A stretch of 18,954 nucleotides of DNA, from NCBI GenBank assembly GCA_965370315.1, contig CBDUTO010000085.1:1-18954 (forward strand). Reading direction: 5' to 3'. The DNA comes from 1-14-2-50-31-20 sp965370315 (lineage in GTDB: Bacteria > Bacteroidota > Ignavibacteria > Ignavibacteriales > Melioribacteraceae). How positions within the stretch are numbered: position 1 is the stretch's first letter; every line of letters starts with the position of its first letter. A program made the translations under genes and the position numbers. Below, piece by piece: positions 14,414 to 18,954 of this stretch. Below the pieces are notes generated by a model. The model was given only the letters and a program-made list of their open reading frames with translations. It was not told the DNA's origin and did not search any database.

Positions 14414-15306
14414 TATGTTAATTCTTTTCCAGTTAATTCAAAAAGAGCTTGTTTATATTTTTTAGATGTATTTTCAATAACATCTTCTGGCAATGTTGGT
14501 GCTGGAGGTTGCTTGTTAAAATCAACTGATAATAGATAATCACGCACGTACTGCTTGTCAAAACTTGCTTGTGCTCTCCCCTTTTCAAAATCATCCAAAG
14601 GCCAGAACCTTGATGAATCTGGGGTTAAAACTTCATCAATTAATATAATATTTCCATTATAAAAACCAAATTCCATTTTTGTATCTGCAAGAATTATTCC
14701 TTTTGAATATGCATAATCATATGCTTTTTTATAAATTCTAAGAGATATTTCTTTTATGGAATTATAAGTCTCTTCACCAACTATTTCAATAGCTTTCTCT
14801 TCTGTAATATTTTCATCGTGTAAACCAATCTCTGCTTTTGTTGATGGAGTAAATATTGGCTCATCTAATCTTTCCGACTCAAGTAATCCATCACGTAATT
14901 CAATTCCACAAATAGTTCCAGATTTTTGATATTCTTTCCATCCAGAGCCAGAAATGTAGCCTCTCACAATACACTCAATTGGTATTAACTTTGCTTTTTT
15001 TACAAGCATCGAGCGACCTTCTAATTCATTTTTATGTTTATGAAGAACTTCCGGATAATCTTCAACCTCAGTAGCGAGCAAGTGATTTTCAACTTCATCT
15101 TTAAATAGATCGAACCAAAATTTTGAAATCTCAGTTAAGATTCTTCCCTTACTCGGAATTCCTTCATTCATAATTACATCAAAAGCAGAAATTCTATCGC
15201 TAGAAACTAAAAGATATTTTCCATCTATTTCATATATATCCCTTACTTTTCCTCTATTAGCGAGTTTTACATCATCAAAATTTGTTTGTAAAACAACCTT
15301 TTCCAT
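14413..15306 (-). CDS. purC: Phosphoribosylaminoimidazole-succinocarboxamide synthase
   Basis: This 297-residue cytoplasmic enzyme joins CAIR and aspartate with ATP to form SAICAR in purine synthesis. Motifs are Gly19-Lys-Val-Arg-Asp-Ile-Tyr (N-terminal ATP site), Ser-Ser-Asp-Arg-Ile-Ser-Ala-Phe-Asp-Val (35-44), Cys-Ile-Val-Arg-Gly-Tyr-Ile-Ser-Gly-Ser-Gly-Trp (112-123), Ala-Asp-Thr-Lys-Met-Glu-Phe-Gly (207-214), and Asp-Glu-Val-Leu-Thr-Pro-Asp-Ser-Ser-Arg-Phe-Trp (224-235). The length is that of the longer form, also seen in yeast Ade1, rather than the roughly 240-residue E. coli form. AGGAG lies five bases before the ATG. It heads the minus-strand run and faces a divergent transporter gene across the palindrome at 15350-15384. 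No other purine gene or PurR-type box is nearby. Confidence 0.96.
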   Translation of the reverse strand: MEKVVLQTNFDDVKLANRGKVRDIYEIDGKYLLVSSDRISAFDVIMNEGIPSKGRILTEISKFWFDLFKDEVENHLLATEVEDYPEVLHKHKNELEGRSMLVKKAKLIPIECIVRGYISGSGWKEYQKSGTICGIELRDGLLESERLDEPIFTPSTKAEIGLHDENITEEKAIEIVGEETYNSIKEISLRIYKKAYDYAYSKGIILADTKMEFGFYNGNIILIDEVLTPDSSRFWPLDDFEKGRAQASFDKQYVRDYLLSVDFNKQPPAPTLPEDVIENTSKKYKQALFELTGKELT

Positions 15307-15349
15307 TTTTTCTCCTTTTGGAATTAAATTTATTTATCTTCGTGTTCAT

Positions 15350-15384
15350 TTGAAATTTAACAATTTTAAAATTGTATATTTCAA
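15350..15384. promoter_or_regulatory. 35-bp interrupted palindrome in the purC/transporter divergent promoter
   Basis: The core ACAATTTTAAAATTGT (15360-15375) is a perfect 16-bp palindrome. It is flanked at both sides by an inverted pair, TTGAAAT (15350-15356) and ATTTCAA (15378-15384), offset by one base. It lies in the 143-base space between two divergent genes and overlaps possible promoter boxes (TATAAT at 15387-15392 on the plus strand). This looks like an operator for a dimeric regulator acting on one or both genes. Low complexity makes chance possible for the core alone. Confidence 0.4.
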
Positions 15385-15449
15385 AATATAATTAGAGCAT
15401 TTTTGGAACACAAATTTACTAATATTTTATTGATTTATTTTGAGGATTT

Positions 15450-16979
15450 ATGAGCGCAAATATTAAGCTAAAAGATTTCCCGCAAACTTTTTGGATTGCC
15501 AACACAATGGAAATTTTTGAACGTATGGCATGGTACGGTTTCTTTGCAGTTTCATCACTATATATTACTGGAGCTGTTAGCGATGGTGGATTAGGGTTTT
15601 CTGATGAAGATAGAGGTGTGTTGCAAGGTGTTGTAACTTTCTTTTTATATCTGTTCCCAGTAGTTTCTGGTGCTCTTGCAGATAGATACGGATTTAAGAA
15701 AATGTTATTTGCTTCTTTTGTAATTCTTGTTCCAGCATATTATTTTCTTGGAGTTTTCAAAACATTCCCAACTTTCTTCCTAGCTTTTATGATGGTTGCA
15801 ATTGGTGCATCTATGTTTAAGCCAGTTATTATTGGAACAATAGCAAAAGTTACAAACGAGAAAAGCTCTTCAATGGCTTTTGGAATTTTTTATATGATGG
15901 TAAATATTGGTGGTTTCCTCGGACCTATTATTGCAGGTATTGTTCGTGCAATTAGTTGGGATTATGTTTTTATTGCTTCATCTGGTTGGATTGCAGTCAA
16001 CTTTATTTTTGTAACTCTATTCTATAAAGAGCCAACTTCTGAGGCTGCCTCTGCAAATCCACGCTCGCTTAAAAAAGTTATGACAGATATGGTTGAGGTA
16101 CTTGGTAATGGTCGCTTCTTCCTTTTCATTTTTGGATTGCTTGTCATTCTAGTAATGGGTTCAAAACTTACCGCTGATAACACAATAACATGGGCTCAAA
16201 TAATTTATATCTCAATTGGATGGATTGTTGTTAATGTTATTTATGATATGATTTTAAAAAAGAATAATAGCAACGAAAAATCTGGTTGGATTACTTCACC
16301 AATGAAACTTGGCGATTGGAAGTTTGGGTTATTCCTACTTTTAATGTCAGGCTTTTGGACTTCGTTCAATCAAATATTTTACACTCTTCCCCTCTACATT
16401 CGCGACTTTGTTGATACATCCGATTTAATGATGGGTACTAAATCACTCTTTGGCTTCTTCGGACTTTCAAATGAACTGTTCACTTCTTTCTCAAATTCAA
16501 TGGCTGTTCCTGGACAAGTAAATCCAGAGTATTTAATTAACCTTAATGCTGGTGCAATTATTTTCTTCCAAGTTGCTATCTCATATTTTGTAACCAGACT
16601 TAAACCATTCACTACAATTTTTTGGGGAACTTTAATTACTGTTGTCAGTTTTTCTATTCTAATTTTTGGAACTGCTGGCTGGATTACTGTTGCTGGAATT
16701 GTTGTATTCTCATTTGGTGAAATGATGGCTTCACCTAAATCGAAAGAATATACTGGTAAAATTGCTCCTCCAGAAAAAGTAGCTCTCTACATGGGATATT
16801 TCTATTGGTGTGTTGCTCTCGGAAATCTTTTTGGTGGAATCCTTTCAGGACAACTTTACGGAGCTTTAGCACGCGATATGCAACGTCCTGATTTAATGTG
16901 GTTAGTCTTTGCAATAATTGCTTTTGTTTCTGCAATATTAATTTTGCTTTATGATAGGATGATAATTAAGAAGGTGTAA
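15450..16979 (+). CDS. POT-family (PTR2) proton-coupled peptide transporter
   Basis: This 509-residue major-facilitator protein belongs to the proton-dependent oligopeptide transporter family, which imports di- and tripeptides with protons across the inner membrane. The family Glu-x-x-Glu-Arg motif is present in helix 1 (Glu21-Ile-Phe-Glu24-Arg25), followed by Trp-Tyr-Gly. Next come Gly-Ala-Leu-Ala-Asp-Arg-Tyr-Gly (loop 2-3), Phe-Lys-Pro-Val-Ile-Ile-Gly-Thr-Ile, and Phe-Tyr-Met-Met-Val-Asn-Ile-Gly-Gly-Phe-Leu-Gly-Pro (PTR2 signature). The C-half has Phe-Trp-Thr-Ser-Phe-Asn-Gln and Phe-Gly-Glu-Met-Met-Ala-Ser-Pro. At least 12 membrane segments are visible. GAGGA lies six to seven bases before the ATG. 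It is transcribed away from purC. The exact substrate cannot be read from the sequence; a related amino-acid or other organic solute is possible. Confidence 0.88.
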   Translation: MSANIKLKDFPQTFWIANTMEIFERMAWYGFFAVSSLYITGAVSDGGLGFSDEDRGVLQGVVTFFLYLFPVVSGALADRYGFKKMLFASFVILVPAYYFLGVFKTFPTFFLAFMMVAIGASMFKPVIIGTIAKVTNEKSSSMAFGIFYMMVNIGGFLGPIIAGIVRAISWDYVFIASSGWIAVNFIFVTLFYKEPTSEAASANPRSLKKVMTDMVEVLGNGRFFLFIFGLLVILVMGSKLTADNTITWAQIIYISIGWIVVNVIYDMILKKNNSNEKSGWITSPMKLGDWKFGLFLLLMSGFWTSFNQIFYTLPLYIRDFVDTSDLMMGTKSLFGFFGLSNELFTSFSNSMAVPGQVNPEYLINLNAGAIIFFQVAISYFVTRLKPFTTIFWGTLITVVSFSILIFGTAGWITVAGIVVFSFGEMMASPKSKEYTGKIAPPEKVALYMGYFYWCVALGNLFGGILSGQLYGALARDMQRPDLMWLVFAIIAFVSAILILLYDRMIIKKV

Positions 16980-17019
16980 AGAGATTAAAGAATTTTTGAT
17001 ATGAATTTATTTTATTATA

Positions 17020-17643
17020 ATGGATATTCTAATGAAACATTATTTAAGCGTAGTTGACTACACAACTATGATTCAAAATATACTATTATCATTATCAGTA
17101 ATTATTGGTGGTTTGTGGGCTTTATTCAGATATGGAAGAAGAAATGAAGATGCATCTCTTTCTGTAAAAATTGATAAAATAAGTATTACTAAAGATTCAG
17201 AATTTTATAATTATATCTATACAGAAATACTAATTGAAAACAACGGTAAGAGGGAGGTTGATCTTTATTATAATTATAATAAAGAAAATTCTCTTAAAAG
17301 AGTAAGTGGCTCTTCACAATGTGAAGAATATAATAAGCAGTATCATGCAAAAATAAGTCTTTACAAAATTGGGAAAGATAAAGATCCAACTTTTATTTCA
17401 AATAAAATAGGGCTAGAAACACGAGAAAATAATATTCCTCATAAAGGAAGATTAAGGTCTGGTGTTAATATTCGCCTTCCCTATATACTTGAAGTTAGTG
17501 AACCTGGTCTATATTTTATTGAATTTACAATTGATATCAATTTGAAAAGTTATTTTGGTAGAAATGATAATAAAGATAGACCGATTAAACAATGGAGTGA
17601 TCGCCAATATTACAGTATTTCAGAATCTGACTTAAATAAATAA
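17020..17643 (+). CDS. Unrecognised membrane-anchored protein
   Basis: I do not recognise this 207-residue protein. Residues about 18-35 form one hydrophobic segment (Ile-Gln-Asn-Ile-Leu-Leu onwards to Leu-Phe-Arg-Tyr) followed by Gly-Arg-Arg, so the N-terminus is probably outside and the rest cytoplasmic by the positive-inside rule. The remaining 170 residues alternate in a beta-rich pattern (Leu-Ser-Val-Lys-Ile-Asp-Lys-Ile-Ser-Ile, then Ile-Tyr-Thr-Glu-Ile-Leu-Ile-Glu-Asn-Asn-Gly-Lys-Arg, and Gly-Leu-Tyr-Phe-Ile-Glu-Phe-Thr-Ile), suggesting a single sandwich domain. The start is uncertain: Met1, Met5 and Met17 are all possible and none has a Shine-Dalgarno site. Base composition is even more AT-rich than the transporter upstream. 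It could be a recently acquired or lineage-specific gene. Confidence 0.7.
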   Translation: MDILMKHYLSVVDYTTMIQNILLSLSVIIGGLWALFRYGRRNEDASLSVKIDKISITKDSEFYNYIYTEILIENNGKREVDLYYNYNKENSLKRVSGSSQCEEYNKQYHAKISLYKIGKDKDPTFISNKIGLETRENNIPHKGRLRSGVNIRLPYILEVSEPGLYFIEFTIDINLKSYFGRNDNKDRPIKQWSDRQYYSISESDLNK

Positions 17644-17701
17644 TTCACAAAACAATGAAAATATTTTTGGTTATAAGGAATTCTGGATTAAAACAACAAC
17701 T

Positions 17702-18061
17702 ATGAAAAATTCAAAAAACGAAAGCGTACAAACGTTCCTAGAAGAAACCAATATTTTAAATGGTGAGCAATTTAATACGTTGCAAGAATTGCGTAAAATT
17801 GTTTTTAGAATCTATCCTAAAACAAATGAGAGAATGATGTATGGCGGAATTATGTTCTCACTAGATGAAGATTTTGGAGGAATATTTACAAGGAAAAACC
17901 ACATCTCTTTTGAATTTGGAAGTGGTTATAAAATGGAAGACCCAAATAATTTTCTTGAGGGTTCTGGTAAGTTTCGCCGTCATTTAAAAATTAAATCTTT
18001 TTCAGACATTGAAGATAAAACTGTAGACTTTTTTGTTAAACAAGTAATGCAATTTTCTTAA
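17702..18061 (+). CDS. DUF1801 (YdhG-like) domain protein
   Basis: This 119-residue cytoplasmic protein is a single DUF1801/YdhG-like domain. Family signatures are Leu-Arg-Lys-Ile-Val-Phe-Arg-Ile-Tyr-Pro with Glu-Arg-Met-Met-Tyr-Gly-Gly-Ile-Met-Phe, then a Lys-x-His-Ile-Ser-Phe-Glu-Phe strand, Asp-Pro-Asn-Asn-Phe-Leu-Glu-Gly-Ser-Gly-Lys-Phe-Arg-Arg-His-Leu-Lys, and Ser-Phe-Ser-Asp-Ile. The biochemical role of the family is not established. The length is typical for the single-domain form. No clear ribosome site precedes the ATG. It lies 58 bases after the orphan membrane gene and 9 bases before the alpha/beta hydrolase gene, so it is probably co-transcribed with the latter. Confidence 0.85.
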   Translation: MKNSKNESVQTFLEETNILNGEQFNTLQELRKIVFRIYPKTNERMMYGGIMFSLDEDFGGIFTRKNHISFEFGSGYKMEDPNNFLEGSGKFRRHLKIKSFSDIEDKTVDFFVKQVMQFS

Positions 18062-18070
18062 GCGATAATA

Positions 18071-18904
18071 ATGATTAAGAAAGTAATAAATACAAGGCTT
18101 GGAGAAATTGAATACTCTTCAATTGGAAAAGGTATTCCTGTATTATTTATCCATGGTGGACATTCTAATTGTAAAGAAACACTTTGTCATAAAGGATTTG
18201 ATAAAGAAAAGTATCAATTGGTTACACCGTCTCGTCCAGGATATGGGAAAACTCCTTTAGGTAATAATAAAACTCCACGAGAAGCAGCTGATATCATTAT
18301 AGAATTATTAGATTATTTATCAATTGACAATGTTATTGTTTATGGAATATCAGCAGGTGGATTAACTGCAATTGAGTTGGCAAGTAGTTATCCTGACAAA
18401 ATTAATAAGTTAGTATTAGCTTCGGCTATTTCAAAGAAATGGCTCAATGAAAAAGGGAAAATATATAAAACTGCTAAATTGATGTTCAATCCAAAAGTTG
18501 AAAGTATTATTTGGGGAATGGTTAGACTTTTTTCAAGCATTTTACCAGGTATGATCGCAAAGAGCTTTTATCCTCAGTTTTCAAGTAATCCAGTTCACCG
18601 ACTAAAAAATGATGATATAGAAGAATTGGTTACCACCATGAAATTCTACAATTCTAAAAAAGGATTTATGAATGACATTGACCAAAATATAGGTGATGAG
18701 ATAATAAGAAAGATTAAATGTCCAGTATTAATTATTCATAGCGAAAATGACAATAGTGTTTTAATAGAACATGCCAACTATGCAAATAGGATGATTAATA
18801 ACTCACAAATAGAAGTTCTTAAAAATGAATGGGGGCATTTATTTTGGATAGGTAATGATTCCGAGGGATCAATAAGAAAAACATTAAAATTCATTGAAGA
18901 ATAA
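18071..18904 (+). CDS. Alpha/beta hydrolase
   Basis: This 277-residue cytoplasmic protein has the alpha/beta-hydrolase fold. The oxyanion-hole segment is Phe-Ile-His-Gly-Gly-His (26-31), the nucleophile elbow is Tyr-Gly92-Ile-Ser94-Ala-Gly96-Gly, the acid is probably Asp227 in His-Ser-Glu-Asn-Asp-Asn, and the base is His256 in Trp-Gly-His-Leu-Phe. The order and spacing are normal, so the enzyme should be active. The substrate cannot be inferred; the open sequence Pro-Ser-Arg-Pro-Gly-Tyr-Gly resembles epoxide hydrolase/haloperoxidase-like esterases. A mostly helical lid lies between about 125 and 205. There is no signal peptide and no clear ribosome site. It ends four bases before a strong intrinsic terminator, so it is the last gene of its transcript. 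Confidence 0.9.
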   Translation: MIKKVINTRLGEIEYSSIGKGIPVLFIHGGHSNCKETLCHKGFDKEKYQLVTPSRPGYGKTPLGNNKTPREAADIIIELLDYLSIDNVIVYGISAGGLTAIELASSYPDKINKLVLASAISKKWLNEKGKIYKTAKLMFNPKVESIIWGMVRLFSSILPGMIAKSFYPQFSSNPVHRLKNDDIEELVTTMKFYNSKKGFMNDIDQNIGDEIIRKIKCPVLIIHSENDNSVLIEHANYANRMINNSQIEVLKNEWGHLFWIGNDSEGSIRKTLKFIEE

Positions 18905-18907
18905 ACC

Positions 18908-18940
18908 ACTATGGACTAGAAGTCCATAGTTTTAGTTTTT
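18908..18940 (+). terminator. Intrinsic terminator after the alpha/beta hydrolase gene
   Basis: ACTATGGACT (18908-18917) and AGTCCATAGT (18921-18930) pair perfectly over 10 bp around a 3-base loop AGA, followed by TTTAGTTTTT. Stem, tight loop and T-run are in the right order just after the stop codon at 18902-18904. This is the best terminator in the window. Confidence 0.8.
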
Positions 18941-18953
18941 GACTAAAAGTCAA
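18939..18953. repeat. Second palindrome related to the terminator stem
   Basis: TTGACT (18939-18944) and AGTCAA (18948-18953) pair perfectly around AAA. Its centre GACTAAAAGTC differs at one base from GACTAGAAGTC in the terminator stem 26 bases earlier. Two related palindromes in tandem suggest the start of a repeat array or a dispersed palindromic element running past the window edge. Confidence 0.45.
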
Positions 18954-18954
18954 T

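Noticed and set aside
14950..15449. Purine riboswitch upstream of purC
   Set aside because: The 143-base leader region is AT-rich with a simple palindrome and lacks the conserved three-way junction bases of the purine riboswitch.
17020..18904. Novel three-gene defence island
   Set aside because: The three accessory genes have no nuclease, nucleotide-cyclase, TIR, helicase or protease signature; calling them a system would be speculation.
1..18954. CRISPR array, transposon, prophage or toxin-antitoxin system
   Set aside because: No regularly spaced direct repeats, transposase, integrase, phage structural gene or paired toxin/antitoxin ORFs were seen. DUF1801 next to a hydrolase is not a known toxin-antitoxin pair.

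Overview
This 18,954-base window is strongly AT-rich and looks like chromosomal DNA from a Gram-negative member of the Bacteroidota/Chlorobiota (FCB) group. An Ignavibacteria- or Kapabacteria-like lineage fits best. The clues are an outer-membrane-type lipoprotein beginning with a Cys-Ser-Asp-Asp sequence, a Cys-anchored Ig-like lipoprotein with the Pro-Pro-Gly-Gly-Pro-Lys-Asp motif common in that group, a DUF971 protein, a long (297-residue) PurC and a POT-family transporter. Several core genes have clear GAGGA/AGGAG ribosome binding sites, which argues against Bacteroidia proper, where such sites are usually weak. The assignment is inferred; there is no rRNA in the window.

Layout. (1) Positions 1-2829, minus strand: a tight operon reading glgA (glycogen synthase), a GmhB-type HAD phosphatase, then a secreted lipoprotein cut off by the left window edge. 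(2) 2992-5601, plus strand: a lone hutI (histidine degradation), then a secreted DUF1343/NamZ-type muramidase. (3) 5602-5713: a convergent junction with two perfect hairpins. (4) 5714-8412, minus: mltG (septal peptidoglycan lytic transglycosylase), start-stop coupled to an Ig-like lipoprotein. (5) 8644-15306, minus: a long housekeeping run in the order purC, DUF971, pgsA, pgpA, [structured 89-bp spacer], cinA, creD, recA, recX. Many joints overlap (purC/DUF971 by 1 base, DUF971/pgsA by 4, pgsA/pgpA by 11, recA/recX by 4). (6) 15307-15449: a divergent promoter region with a 35-bp interrupted palindrome. (7) 15450-18904, plus: a POT peptide transporter, then three small accessory genes (an unrecognised membrane-anchored protein, a DUF1801 protein and an alpha/beta hydrolase). 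A strong intrinsic terminator and a second related palindrome follow at the right edge.

How the genes fit together. The purC-to-recX run covers purine synthesis, phosphatidylglycerol synthesis (PgsA then PgpA are consecutive steps), NAD-cycle or nucleotide repair (CinA), an envelope protein (CreD), and recombination with its modulator (RecA, RecX). MltG and the NamZ-like protein both act on peptidoglycan from opposite sides of the same convergent junction. Nothing here is a phage, transposon, CRISPR or obvious defence system. The parts not explained by known families are the structured spacer at 12980-13068, the palindrome at 15350-15384, the edge palindromes at 18908-18953 and the orphan gene at 17020.
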